64,000 nucleotides of DNA from Amycolatopsis tolypomycina (GTDB lineage Bacteria > Actinomycetota > Actinomycetes > Mycobacteriales > Pseudonocardiaceae): positions 124,001 to 188,000 of the forward strand of contig NZ_FNSO01000003.1 in the NCBI RefSeq assembly GCF_900105945.1, read 5' to 3'. The stretch's first letter is position 1. Each line of letters opens with the position of its first letter. This document shows, piece after piece, positions 10,115-18,572 of the stretch. The notes beneath the pieces are model-generated. The model was not told the DNA's origin, searched no databases, and was given only the letters and a program-made list of their open reading frames with translations. The translations under genes were made by a program, and so were the position numbers.

Positions 10115-11560
10115 TCACCCGCAGACCGCCCCACGACCGGGGACCACTCCGCTCACCAGGTAGGCCACCTCGGCCGCCCGGGCGCAAGCGGAGTTGAACA
10201 GTCCCGTGTGGCCGTCGTCGGTGCGGGTCAGCAGGGCCGCTCCCTCGATGCTCGCCGCCAGCCCGCGGGCCCAGGCCAGCGGCGTTGCCGGGTCGTGGGC
10301 GCCGCCGACGACCAGGATCGGCGGGGCGCCGCGGACCGGCTGGGGCCGCGGTGGGTTCTTCGCCGGGACCGGCCAGCCCGTGCACCCGCTGGCGAAGTCC
10401 CAGTACTCCGAGTACCGCCAGCTGTGCGGCGCCGCCGCGCGGAGCAGGCCCGCCAGGAAGCCCATGTCCGCCGGGCCGGTGAACGGCGACGGGAAGTCGT
10501 GGCAGCCGATCGCCCGGTAAGCCCCGTAGATCGGGGACCGGAACTGGTTGCGCTCGGTCAGCCCGCGGGCGTCCGGGAACTCCCCGCCCGCCGCGGCCAG
10601 GTCCTTGCCCAGCGCCGGCCAGTCGTCCTTCAGGTAGAGGTGGCCGTAGACGCCCGCCGAGACCTCGTCGGCCGTCGCGGGTCGCCCCAGCTCGCTCGAC
10701 CAGATCCCGCCGCGGGCCGCCCGGGCCACGACGTCGTCGTAGAAGCGCAGGACGTCCTGGCCGTGCAGGGCGCAGCCGGCTGAGCCACGGCACCAGGCGG
10801 CGAACCGGACCAGCGCGTCTTCGGTGGCCGCGGCCTCCTCCAGGATCGCCTGGGGCATCGGCCGCGCGTGGTCGATCGCGCCGTCGAGCACCATCGCCCG
10901 CACCCGGCCCGGGTGCTTCGCCGCGTAGATCGCGCCCAGCTCGGTGCCGTACGACAGCCCCAGCCACGAGATCTTCGGCTCGCCGAGCGCGACGCGGATC
11001 GTCTCGATGTCCTCGGCCGCGCTCTGCGTGTCCGCGTGCGCCAGCAGCGGCCCAGTGCGGGCCAGGCAGTCCGCGGCCGCCTTCCGGTTGTGCGCGACCA
11101 GCGCGTCGAACCCCGGCCGTGTCGACGGGAACCGGTCCAGTGCCGGGTCGAACAGCGTCGCCGCGTCGCACGTGATGCGTGGCGTGCTGTACCAGTCGCC
11201 GCGCGGGTCGAACCCCACGACGTCGAACCGCTGCCGCAGCAGCGCGAGGTCCGGCGAGGCCAGCCCGCCGAACTGCGCGAACCCGACGCCGGAGCCGCCC
11301 GGCCCGCCCGGGTTGACCAGCAGCGCACCGATCCGCCTGCCCGGATCGAGCGCGGGCAGCCGGGCCAGCGCCAGCTGCGCCGACCCCAGCTCCGGCCGCG
11401 CACGATCGATCGGTACCGCAACCGTCGCGCACTCCGCCGACGGCTCACGCTGCGTGGCGCACGAGCGCCACACCGGCGCCGATGACGCCGAAGCGACGGC
11501 CGGCACCGCCGCCATGACCACGACCGCCACCACAACCGCGGCGACCCGGCGCATGTCCAT
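10115..11560 (-). CDS. Secreted alpha/beta-hydrolase, S33 tripeptidyl aminopeptidase-like
   Basis: 481 residues. A signal peptide (MDMRRVAAVVVAVVV ... ASA) is followed by an alpha/beta-hydrolase with oxyanion motif NPGGPGGSG, nucleophile Ser203 in GLSYGTELG, Asp423 (GGAHDPATPL) and His451 (DDGHTGLF). The C-terminal block SACARAAEVAYLVSG with paired Cys is typical of the TAP-like family that releases N-terminal peptides or proline-linked residues outside the cell. ATG 11560 is chosen for GGAGG at 9 bases and the signal peptide; the open frame extends to 11686 without either. It is last in a three-gene minus-strand set with the small protein and the DUF4097 gene. Confidence 0.9.
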   Translation of the reverse strand: MDMRRVAAVVVAVVVMAAVPAVASASSAPVWRSCATQREPSAECATVAVPIDRARPELGSAQLALARLPALDPGRRIGALLVNPGGPGGSGVGFAQFGGLASPDLALLRQRFDVVGFDPRGDWYSTPRITCDAATLFDPALDRFPSTRPGFDALVAHNRKAAADCLARTGPLLAHADTQSAAEDIETIRVALGEPKISWLGLSYGTELGAIYAAKHPGRVRAMVLDGAIDHARPMPQAILEEAAATEDALVRFAAWCRGSAGCALHGQDVLRFYDDVVARAARGGIWSSELGRPATADEVSAGVYGHLYLKDDWPALGKDLAAAGGEFPDARGLTERNQFRSPIYGAYRAIGCHDFPSPFTGPADMGFLAGLLRAAAPHSWRYSEYWDFASGCTGWPVPAKNPPRPQPVRGAPPILVVGGAHDPATPLAWARGLAASIEGAALLTRTDDGHTGLFNSACARAAEVAYLVSGVVPGRGAVCG

Positions 11561-11627
11561 GATGTGCTTCCTCCCCCTGCCCGCCGACCTTCGGCGTGCT
11601 TCCTTCCTAACAGCGGCCACCGACAAT

Positions 11628-11861
11628 TCAGGAGTGGCGGGCCGGCCAGGAGGAGAAGAAGAAATCGGGATTCCCTTGCTGCACAACGACTTCCGTCGGA
11701 GAGCCTACCCAGGAAGTCACACGATAGTGGTAATCGGCTGTCACCGGCACGCCCTGCGCGGGAACTCCCGCCGGCTCACTCCGCGCGAACCCCACGGCCC
11801 CGAACGTCGCGAGCGCCCCCAGCAACGCGGCCACCAGCACGCGCCGTTCGATCCTGCCCAT
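11628..11861 (-). CDS. Small exported or membrane protein, unknown
   Basis: 77 residues: a positively charged start (MGRIERR), one hydrophobic segment (VLVAALLGALATFGAVGFA), then a polar tail with Tyr, Trp and Phe. It looks like a signal-anchored or secreted peptide. It sits 27 bases after the DUF4097 gene and 67 before the S33 peptidase on the same strand, so it is probably in that operon. The ribosome site is weak (GGGGG). No family recognised. Confidence 0.5.
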   Translation of the reverse strand: MGRIERRVLVAALLGALATFGAVGFARSEPAGVPAQGVPVTADYHYRVTSWVGSPTEVVVQQGNPDFFFSSWPARHS

Positions 11862-11888
11862 CGGAAATGCCCCCGTGCCAAGAGAAAG

Positions 11889-12659
11889 TCAGGCCGCGTC
11901 GACCGTGACGCTGCCGCTGTCGGTGGTCAGGTCCAGCACGTGCGGCGCCGTCCCGTCGGTCGGCACGCCGATCTTGCGGTGGCCGCTGTCGCTGCTGCCT
12001 TCGACGCGGTACGGCCCGCCCGGCACGGCCAGCTCGATGCTGCCGCTGTCGGCGTGCACCTTCACGTCGTTCGACCGGGTCAGCGTGAAATCGACGCTGC
12101 CGCTGGAAGAAGTCACGTCCACCGGGCCGCGCACCTCCCGGCCGGTGATGCTGCCGGAGCTGCTCTGCAGCCGGACCTCGCCGACGTTCCGCAGGTCGAC
12201 CGCGCCACTGTCCAGCCGCAGTTTCACCACACCGGAGACGTCTTCGACGCGGGCGTGCCCGGAATCGGCACGAACGTCCACACTCGACACCCCGGCGATG
12301 TCCAGCCCACCGGAGTCGACGGTCCCCGTGACGGGCACCCCCGCGGGCACGACGACCTCGAAGTCGACCGTGCAGTTCGTGTCGCACGAACCGAGCACCA
12401 GCTGGTCGCCTTCCATGCGGTAGAAGGGCCCTTCCGGCTTGCTCCGCCAGTTGTAGTGCACCTCCTGGTGCACCGTCGACGGCCCCGAGCCGGTGCGGAT
12501 CTTCACCGATCCCGAGTCCCCTTCCAGCTTCACGCTGCGGACGGTCTCCGCAACGGTGCCGGTGTTTTCGTACTTCGAACCCCAGCCCCACCCGAGCGCG
12601 GTCGCCAGGCCGACGCCGATCAGGACTATGCCTCCCACAGCCAGTAGCGGGCGTGCCAT
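11889..12659 (-). CDS. Membrane-anchored DUF4097-type beta-repeat protein
   Basis: 256 residues. An N-terminal membrane helix (LLAVGGIVLIGVGLATALGWGWG) is followed by repeated units bearing DSG or SSG turns (EGDSGSVKI, VDSGGLDIAG, RADSGHARVE, RLDSGAVDL, SSSGSITG, SSSGSVDF, HADSGSIELA, TTDSGSVTVD). This is the putative beta-helical adhesin fold DUF4097, seen in many actinobacteria near envelope regulators. Function is not established. ATG 12659 has GAGGGG 10 bases upstream; the frame is open to 12773 but that extension lacks a site. Two Cys (CDTNC) may pair outside the cell. Confidence 0.8.
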   Translation of the reverse strand: MARPLLAVGGIVLIGVGLATALGWGWGSKYENTGTVAETVRSVKLEGDSGSVKIRTGSGPSTVHQEVHYNWRSKPEGPFYRMEGDQLVLGSCDTNCTVDFEVVVPAGVPVTGTVDSGGLDIAGVSSVDVRADSGHARVEDVSGVVKLRLDSGAVDLRNVGEVRLQSSSGSITGREVRGPVDVTSSSGSVDFTLTRSNDVKVHADSGSIELAVPGGPYRVEGSSDSGHRKIGVPTDGTAPHVLDLTTDSGSVTVDAA

Positions 12660-12833
12660 GCTCGTAGGTCCCCTCGGTGTTGTTTCCTCTGCGTGAAGAA
12701 CGTTAGGACGGGGTGGGCCCGCCGTATATGGGGGTAACCCCCCGAAAGACCCTGAGATCCCGCCCTGAGGCACGGGGGTGGCGCTCTGGGCCTAACCTGG
12801 CGCAAGTCTCCAGTTCCGTGATCAGGAGGATCC

Positions 12834-13367
12834 ATGCCGCAAGCACCCGGCCCGTACGAATCCCTGCCCGAAGTGCCGTCGTTCACGCTGCGCAGCAACG
12901 ACGTGGCCGACGGCGAAACCCTGGCCACGCCCCATTTGTCCGGCATCTTCGGCGCCGGCGGCGAGGACCGTTCGCCGCACCTGGCGTGGGAGGGCTTCCC
13001 GGCGGAGACGAAGAGCTTCGCGATCACCTGCTACGACCCGGACGCCCCCACCGGCAGCGGCTTCTGGCACTGGGCGGTGTTCAACATCCCGGCTTCGGTG
13101 ACGGAGCTGGCGTCCGGCGCGGGTGACGGCTCCGGCCTCCCCGAAGGCGCGGTCACGCTGAAGGGCGACGGCGGGGTCAAGCAGTTCCTCGGCGCGGCGC
13201 CGCCGCCCGGGCACGGCCCGCACCGCTACTACTTCGCGGTGCACGCGCTCGACCTGGACAAGCTGGAGGTGCCGGAGGACGCGACACCGGCCCTGCTCGG
13301 CTTCACCATGTTCGGGCACACGCTGGCCCGCGCCGTGATCACGCCGGTGTACGAGAACAAGGGCTGA
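12834..13367 (+). CDS. YbhB/YbcL-type PEBP (Raf kinase inhibitor-like) protein
   Basis: 177 residues of the phosphatidylethanolamine-binding protein fold. Ligand-site blocks are seen: [21 protein letters not shown] (near 62-82) and [13 protein letters not shown]. No signal peptide, so cytoplasmic. The bacterial family binds anionic ligands; its biological role is unclear. A strong site (AGGAGGATCC) directly precedes the ATG. Transcribed alone, divergent from the DUF4097 gene and convergent with the GNAT gene. Confidence 0.92.
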   Translation: MPQAPGPYESLPEVPSFTLRSNDVADGETLATPHLSGIFGAGGEDRSPHLAWEGFPAETKSFAITCYDPDAPTGSGFWHWAVFNIPASVTELASGAGDGSGLPEGAVTLKGDGGVKQFLGAAPPPGHGPHRYYFAVHALDLDKLEVPEDATPALLGFTMFGHTLARAVITPVYENKG

Positions 13368-13394
13368 GTTCTCCCGGGCGGGCCCGGCGCGGCG

Positions 13395-13832
13395 TCAGTT
13401 CACGAAGTTCGCCGCGTTGGGCCCCTCGCGCTCCAGGTAGTGCCCCCGGGTGTGCTCGGCGAAGCCGAACTGCCGGTACAGCCCGTGCGCGTCGGCGGTG
13501 TGGAGCATCCAGCGGAACCGCGCGCCCGGGCCGTTGTCGATCATCTCCCGCACGATCTCCTTCCCGAGGCCGCTGCCGCGGGCGGAGTCGACGACGAAGA
13601 CGTCGGCGAGGTACGCGGACGAGACGCCGTCGGAGAACGCCCGCGCGAACCCGACCATCGAGCCGCCGCGGTAGGCGCCGACGACCCGCCACGAGCCGTC
13701 GATCGCGGCTTCGACCTGCTCACGCGTGCGCCAGCGGCCCCAGTAGGCCTCCGTGGACAGGAACTTCCACACCACGTCGAGGTCCAGCCGCGCGCGGTCG
13801 TCGTCGAGTTCGTAGTCACCGAAAGTCCGCAT
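13395..13832 (-). CDS. GNAT-family N-acetyltransferase
   Basis: 145 residues. Central GNAT motif A is YLADVFVVDSARGSGLGKEIVREMI with the acetyl-CoA pyrophosphate loop RGSGLG; a C-terminal Y-x-x-FGF motif (LYRQFGFAEH) follows. This subgroup is annotated as small-molecule or protein acetyltransferases; the substrate is unknown. It lies 21 bases after the TetR gene on the same strand and could share its transcript. Confidence 0.88.
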   Translation of the reverse strand: MRTFGDYELDDDRARLDLDVVWKFLSTEAYWGRWRTREQVEAAIDGSWRVVGAYRGGSMVGFARAFSDGVSSAYLADVFVVDSARGSGLGKEIVREMIDNGPGARFRWMLHTADAHGLYRQFGFAEHTRGHYLEREGPNAANFVN

Positions 13833-13853
13833 GATCCGAAACTAAGACAGCCG

Positions 13854-14417
13854 TCAACGCGGTTTCAGCAGGTAGTCCACCACCGGCCGCAGCTCCTCGG
13901 CCGACGGCGGCTCGTCGTCGATCAGGCCCTGGATGAGCAGGCCGTCGATGCCGGCGAGGAAGACCCGGAACGCCACCTCGTCGTCGTGGCGGACCATCGA
14001 CGTCAGGACGTCCAGCCAGCGCCGGGCGGCCGGGCGCAACTCGGGCTTGCGCGCGGCCAGCAGGTACAGCTCGTACTCCGCCATGGTGCGCCCGCGCCGG
14101 GGGCCGAGCGCCTCGGCGAGCAGGGCCGCGACCTCCTCGGCGCCGCGGGAGCCGCGCGACCGGGCCCGGTCGATCATCCAGTAGACCTCGGTCGCCATGT
14201 CGCGTGCGCAGGAGATGAGCGTGGCGACCAGCAGGTCGTCCAGCGACGAGAAGTGGTAGGTCGTCGACGTCGTCGGCACGCCGGCCTCGGCCGCGACGGT
14301 CCGGTGGGTGACGCCCGCGACGCCGTCGCGCTCGATGATCCGCAGCGTGGCCTCGATGAGCTCGGTGCGCCGCTTCTCGCCGCGCGCCTTCCGGCCGTCC
14401 ACTTGCAGCTTCACCAT
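13854..14417 (-). CDS. TetR-family regulator, candidate controller of etfD and fadE5-like gene
   Basis: 187 residues. The N-terminal helix-turn-helix (about 12-60) includes RRTELIEATLRIIERDGVAG, VTHRTVAAEAGVP and TTSTTYHFSSLDDLL; the C-terminal helical domain presumably senses a ligand. ATG 14417 chosen; the open frame to 14507 lacks TetR similarity. An inverted repeat TTCACC-ATAG-GGTGAA (14410-14425) covers the start codon and could be a self-regulatory site. It is divergent from the EtfD-like gene, whose leader carries TTACTCATCAGTAA. The same palindrome form occurs before the distant acyl-CoA dehydrogenase, so this regulator plausibly governs beta-oxidation electron transfer, perhaps sensing acyl-CoA (inference). 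Confidence 0.85.
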   Translation of the reverse strand: MVKLQVDGRKARGEKRRTELIEATLRIIERDGVAGVTHRTVAAEAGVPTTSTTYHFSSLDDLLVATLISCARDMATEVYWMIDRARSRGSRGAEEVAALLAEALGPRRGRTMAEYELYLLAARKPELRPAARRWLDVLTSMVRHDDEVAFRVFLAGIDGLLIQGLIDDEPPSAEELRPVVDYLLKPR

Positions 14418-14499
14418 AGGGTGAAAACTACCTGAACGATCGTCCCAAAACAAAGAGCGACGTACACCACATCGGTGGGACTTAGGGCCACTCAACGGG

Positions 14500-14513
14500 T
14501 TACTCATCAGTAA
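14500..14513. promoter_or_regulatory. TTAC-N6-GTAA palindrome before etfD
   Basis: TTACTCATCAGTAA has perfect 5-base arms (TTACT/AGTAA) and lies 58 bases before the EtfD start and 82 bases before the divergent TetR start. It is followed by GG as in the site before the FadE5-like gene (GTTAC-N5-AGTAAGG in both). A typical TetR operator in size and placement. Confidence 0.65.
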
Positions 14514-14571
14514 GGACGGTTAGTCTCCCGGCACCACCACAGTTTTGATCCGGACGAAAGGCACCCGAACG

Positions 14572-16785
14572 ATGGGCGCTCTCCAACTGACGCTCGGCGG
14601 GATCTCCGTCGTGCTCGGCCTCGTCGCCTGGGGCATGTTCGCCGCGACGATCGCCCGTTTCGTGCGGGTGATCCGGCTCGGCCAGCCCGACTCGACGCGC
14701 AACGGGCCGTTCATGCCGCGCATGAAGACGCTGATCAAGGAGTTCGCCGCGCACACGCGGATGAACCGCAAGCGCAGCGTCGGCCCCGCCCACTGGTTCG
14801 TCATGTGGGGCTTCCTGCTCGGCTCGCTCGCCCTGTTCGAGGCCTACGGCGAGGTCTTCGTGCCGACGTGGGGCTGGCCGATCCTCGACGACTTCCCGCC
14901 GTTCCAGCTGCTCATGGAGCTGCTCGGGCTCGGCACGATCGTCGGCATCCTGGTGCTGATGGCGATCCGGCAGCGCAACCACCCGCGCCGCGCCGACCGC
15001 CAGAGCCGCTTCCAGGGCTCCAACTTCAAGTGGGCGTACTTCATCGAGGCCGTCGTCCTGATCGAGGGCATCGGCATCATCGGCGTCCGCGCCGCGAAGG
15101 CCGCGCTGGGCGCGCACGAGACGCCGACCTGGGCCGCCTTCGTCTCGAACCCCCTCGGTGAGCTGCTGCCGGCCAGCCCGAACCTGGTGACCGTCTTCGC
15201 GTTCGTCAAGCTGATGAGCGCCACGGTCTGGCTGATCGTCGTCGCCCGCGCGATGACCATGGGCATCGCGTGGCACCGCTTCAGCGCCTTCTTCAACATC
15301 TACTTCAAGCGCGAGGCCGACGGCGGCGTCGCCCTCGGCGCGCTCAAGCCGATGATGAGCGGCGGCAAGGTCCTCGACCTCGAGGAAGCCGACCCGGACG
15401 AGGACACCTTCGGCGTCGGCAAGATCGAGGACTTCAGCTGGAAGGGCTGGCTGGACTTCTCGACGTGCACCGAGTGCGGCCGCTGCCAGGAGCAGTGCCC
15501 CGCGTGGAACACCGGCAAGCCGCTGTCGCCGAAGCTGGTCATCACGCAGCTGCGTGACCACGCCTACGCGAAGGCGCCGTACCTGCTGGCCGGCGGCAAG
15601 CGCGACATGGCGGGCGACGAGATCGGCCTGTCCGGGGACAACATGTACGCGGGGATCGACGTCCTCGCGATCGCCGAGTCACAGAAGGCGCTGGTCGGCG
15701 ACGACGGCGGTGTCATCGACCCGGACGTCCTGTGGTCGTGCACCAGCTGCGGCGCCTGCGTCGAGCAGTGCCCGGTCGACATCGAGCACGTCGACCACAT
15801 CGTCGACATGCGCCGCTACCAGGTGATGATCGAGTCGTCGTTCCCCAGCGAGCTGAACGGCATGTTCAAGAACCTGGAGAACAAGGGCAACCCGTGGGGC
15901 CAGAACGCCAAGGACCGCCTGGCCTGGACCGAGGACCTGGACTTCGAGGTCCCGGTGTTCGACGGCGACATGGGCGACGCCGAGTACCTGTTCTGGGTCG
16001 GCTGCGCCGGCGCGTTCGAGGACCGCGCGAAGAAGACCACGCGCGCGGTCGCCGAGCTGCTGCACATGGCGGGCGTCAAGTACAAGGTGCTCGGCTCGGA
16101 GGAGTCCTGCACGGGTGACCCGGCGCGCCGCGCGGGCAACGAGTTCCTGTTCCAGATGCTGGCGCAGCAGAACGTCGAGATCCTCAACTCGGTGTTCGAG
16201 GGACGGGAGCGCAAGACGCGCAAGGTCGTCGTGACCTGCGCGCACTGCTTCAACACCCTCGCCAACGAGTACCCGGAGCTGGGCGGCCAGTTCGACGTCG
16301 TGCACCACACGCAGCTGCTGAACCGCCTGGTTCGCGAGAAGCAGCTGGTGCCGGTGGCGCCGGTCGCCGAGGACGTCACCTACCACGACCCGTGTTACCT
16401 CGGCCGCCACAACAAGGTGTACGAGGCGCCGCGCGAGCTCGTCGGCGCGACCGGTGCGCAGCTGCGCGAGATGCCGCGGCACGGCGACAAGTCGATGTGC
16501 TGCGGCGCCGGCGGCGCGCGGATGTGGATGGAAGAGAAGATCGGCAAGCGGATCAACGTCGAGCGCGTCGACGAGGCCCTCGGCACCGCGCCGTCGAAGA
16601 TCGCCACCGGCTGCCCGTTCTGCAAGGTGATGCTGAACGACGGCCTGACGGCTCGCCAGAGCGACGGCACGGCGAGCGAGAAGGTCGAGATCGTCGACGT
16701 CGCGCAGATGCTCCTGGAGTCGGTCAAGCGCAAGCCGGAACCGAAGCCGATCGCGCTCGGAGCACCGTCACTCGCGGAGGAGTGA
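14572..16785 (+). CDS. etfD: EtfD-like membrane Fe-S ETF:menaquinone oxidoreductase
   Basis: 737 residues. The N-terminus has about six membrane helices, a nitrate-reductase-gamma-like heme b region (1-240). Two 4Fe-4S motifs follow: Cys299/302/305/309 (CTECGRCQEQCP) and Cys390/393/396/400 (CTSCGACVEQCP). The C-terminal half has two CCG domains (ESCTGDPARR, CAHCFNTLANEYP, DPCYLGRHNKVYEAP, SMCCGAGGARMWMEE, GCPFCKVML). This matches mycobacterial Rv0338c/EtfD, which passes electrons from ETF, reduced by acyl-CoA dehydrogenases, to menaquinone. ATG 14572 is preferred over the in-frame TTG at 14545. A GNAT-TetR pair is divergent; a strong terminator follows. A FadE5-like dehydrogenase lies at 43.5 kb. 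Confidence 0.9.
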   Translation: MGALQLTLGGISVVLGLVAWGMFAATIARFVRVIRLGQPDSTRNGPFMPRMKTLIKEFAAHTRMNRKRSVGPAHWFVMWGFLLGSLALFEAYGEVFVPTWGWPILDDFPPFQLLMELLGLGTIVGILVLMAIRQRNHPRRADRQSRFQGSNFKWAYFIEAVVLIEGIGIIGVRAAKAALGAHETPTWAAFVSNPLGELLPASPNLVTVFAFVKLMSATVWLIVVARAMTMGIAWHRFSAFFNIYFKREADGGVALGALKPMMSGGKVLDLEEADPDEDTFGVGKIEDFSWKGWLDFSTCTECGRCQEQCPAWNTGKPLSPKLVITQLRDHAYAKAPYLLAGGKRDMAGDEIGLSGDNMYAGIDVLAIAESQKALVGDDGGVIDPDVLWSCTSCGACVEQCPVDIEHVDHIVDMRRYQVMIESSFPSELNGMFKNLENKGNPWGQNAKDRLAWTEDLDFEVPVFDGDMGDAEYLFWVGCAGAFEDRAKKTTRAVAELLHMAGVKYKVLGSEESCTGDPARRAGNEFLFQMLAQQNVEILNSVFEGRERKTRKVVVTCAHCFNTLANEYPELGGQFDVVHHTQLLNRLVREKQLVPVAPVAEDVTYHDPCYLGRHNKVYEAPRELVGATGAQLREMPRHGDKSMCCGAGGARMWMEEKIGKRINVERVDEALGTAPSKIATGCPFCKVMLNDGLTARQSDGTASEKVEIVDVAQMLLESVKRKPEPKPIALGAPSLAEE

Positions 16786-16804
16786 CACTCTTATCGAGAA
16801 CGCA

Positions 16805-16840
16805 CGGCCCCGGTCAGGACTTCCTGATCGGGGCCGTTTT
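16805..16840 (+). terminator. Rho-independent terminator after etfD
   Basis: A 14-bp stem with one G-T pair (CGGCCCCGGTCAGG with CCTGATCGGGGCCG), ACTT loop and TTTT tail, starting 20 bases after the stop codon. Confidence 0.88.
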
Positions 16841-16945
16841 CCGTGGTCGGAAAGTTTCGGGGAATTGTTGATCTCGTAGCCATTCCACTACCCGTTGTCA
16901 CCGATCACACCCTTGACTTCAGGGCCGCTAGCTGGGACTTCATCA

Positions 16946-16988
16946 TGGTAATCGTTTTCTTGAAAAATGTTCATGAAAATCACCGAAA
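16946..16988. promoter_or_regulatory. Cluster of Zur-like boxes before DUF742-CDF genes
   Basis: In an AT-rich patch, TGGTAATCGTTTTCT (16946-16960) matches the actinobacterial Zur consensus TGAAAATCATTTTCA at 11 of 15 positions. TGAAAATCACCGAAA (16974-16988) matches at 10, and a TGAAAA stretch lies between them. The downstream operon includes a CDF metal exporter, and in Streptomyces Zur can activate a CDF zinc exporter. The matches are imperfect, so zinc control is a proposal. The rest of the 330-base gap (16786-17115) holds only the etfD terminator and no gene. Confidence 0.4.
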
Positions 16989-17115
16989 TGGCCCATCAGG
17001 TTAAGGACAAACGACAGCCTGAACCCTGGACAAGCGGCGTATCCTGGCCTTTCCTCGCCGCCGCCGTTGCCAGCGAGGGCACCTTTGACGATCACAGAAA
17101 CAGGGGGCGGCACGA

Positions 17116-17547
17116 ATGGCCGAGGACCGGCGGACCACCACGACCGGCCGACACTCCCTCCACGCCATCCCGGACGACATCCGGCTCGCCCAGGACTACG
17201 TACCCACCCAGCGCACCCTCGTGCGCCCGTACGTCCTCACCCGCGGCCGGACGCAGTCCCGCCGTCACCTCGCGATCGAAGCGATGGTCTCGACGCGGGC
17301 CGGCGCGCACTGGGACGGCGCCCGGGTGACCGGCGAGTTCCGCTCGGTGCACTCGCTGTGCCTGCACCCGCGGTCGGTCGCCGAGGTCGCGGCCACCCTG
17401 AGCGTGCCGCTCGGCGTCGCGCGCGTGCTGCTCGACGACATGGCCGAACAAGGCCTGGTCACCATCCACGACAGCCGCACGGGCGCCGACGGCCGTCCGG
17501 CGATGGCGCTCATGGAACGCGTTCTGAGCGGCCTGCAGCGCCTCTGA
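17116..17547 (+). CDS. Orphan DUF742 protein
   Basis: 143 residues. The C-terminal half has the DUF742 winged-helix-like pattern: RSVHSLCLHPRSVAEVAATL, then VPLGVARVLLDDMAEQGLVTIH. DUF742 proteins usually belong to conservon operons (sensor kinase, roadblock protein, DUF742, Ras-like GTPase, often P450), where they are thought to be adaptors. No such partners are nearby here. Instead it precedes a CDF transporter by 17 bases, so its role may be different, for example regulation of that transporter (inference). Confidence 0.8.
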   Translation: MAEDRRTTTTGRHSLHAIPDDIRLAQDYVPTQRTLVRPYVLTRGRTQSRRHLAIEAMVSTRAGAHWDGARVTGEFRSVHSLCLHPRSVAEVAATLSVPLGVARVLLDDMAEQGLVTIHDSRTGADGRPAMALMERVLSGLQRL

Positions 17548-17564
17548 GCACTACGCTCACCAGG

Positions 17565-18569
17565 GTGAGCGAGGAACCCGGGAACTCCGGCGGCGAAAGC
17601 ACCCTGACCGTCCTGCTCGCCGGCGGGGTGAACCTGGCGATCGCCATCATGAAGCTGGTCGCCGGCATCATCACCGGCTCGGGCGCAATGCTGTCCGAGG
17701 CCGCCCACTCGGTGGCCGACACGATCACCGAGGTCCTGCTGCTGACGGCGTTGAAACGCTCGGAACGCCCGGCCGACCGCGTGCACCCCTTCGGCTACGG
17801 CAAGGAGCGGTACTTCTGGTCGCTGCTCGCGGCCGTCTCGATCTTCGCGTCGGGTGCGATGTTCGCGCTCTACGAGGGCGTGTCGACGCTGTTCGGGCAC
17901 GGCGAGGCGCAGAGCACGTCGCTGCTCAGCTACATCGTCCTCGCCGTGGCGTTCCTGCTCGAAAGCACGTCGTGGCTGCAGGCGGTGCGGCAGGTCGTGC
18001 GCGAGTCCCGCGCGGAGAACCGCTCGCTGTGGACGTACCTGCGGCTCATCGACGACCCGACGCCGAAGACGGTCCTGTTCGAGGACTCGGCCGCGCTGAT
18101 CGGCCTGCTGCTCGCGTTCGGCGGCATCGGGCTGCACCAGCTCACCGGCTCCGAGGTCTGGGACGGCATCGCGTCGATCGCCATCGGCCTGCTGCTCGCC
18201 TGCGTCGCGTACCTGCTCGGCCGCACCAACCGCGGCCTGCTCGTCGGGCGCCAGGCCGACCCGCTGCTGGTCCGCGGCGTCCGCGACCACCTCTCCGGCG
18301 CCGCCGAGATCGAGGCCGTCGTCGACCTGCAGACCATGCTGATGGGCACCGACCAGGTGCTGGTCTGCGCCCGCGTGGACTTCGACGACTCGCTCGGCGC
18401 CGCGGACCTCGAACGCGCCTGCGTCCGGCTCGCGTCGGAGCTGACGGAGAGGTTCCACGACGTCACCGAGGTGTTCATCGAGCCGGTGCCGCGGTCGGAC
18501 CCGGAGCTGCGGGCGACGGTGCTGGCGCGCTACGGCGACATCGCCGAGCGGTGGAGCAAGCCTCGGTAG
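17565..18569 (+). CDS. CDF-family cation efflux transporter
   Basis: 334 residues beginning at GTG 17565, 17 bases after the DUF742 stop. The family signature is clear: SEAAHSVADTITE in helix 2 (metal-binding His and Asp) and HPFGYGKERYFW after it. The second transmembrane metal region reads FEDSAALIGLLLAF, with Glu/Asp where many zinc exporters have His/Asp, as in the ZnT9-like branch. A cytoplasmic C-terminal domain (about 240-315) ends in VTEVFIEPVP. Likely exports Zn2+, Fe2+ or Mn2+ in exchange for protons. Weak ribosome site, so translation may depend on coupling to the gene upstream. Zur-like boxes lie ahead of the pair. Confidence 0.88.
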   Translation: MSEEPGNSGGESTLTVLLAGGVNLAIAIMKLVAGIITGSGAMLSEAAHSVADTITEVLLLTALKRSERPADRVHPFGYGKERYFWSLLAAVSIFASGAMFALYEGVSTLFGHGEAQSTSLLSYIVLAVAFLLESTSWLQAVRQVVRESRAENRSLWTYLRLIDDPTPKTVLFEDSAALIGLLLAFGGIGLHQLTGSEVWDGIASIAIGLLLACVAYLLGRTNRGLLVGRQADPLLVRGVRDHLSGAAEIEAVVDLQTMLMGTDQVLVCARVDFDDSLGAADLERACVRLASELTERFHDVTEVFIEPVPRSDPELRATVLARYGDIAERWSKPR

Positions 18570-18572
18570 CCC

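Noticed and set aside
16967..17329. A 120-codon frame over the Zur-like region and DUF742 start
   Set aside because: Wrong frame relative to DUF742, no ribosome site, and composition changes where it enters the real gene.
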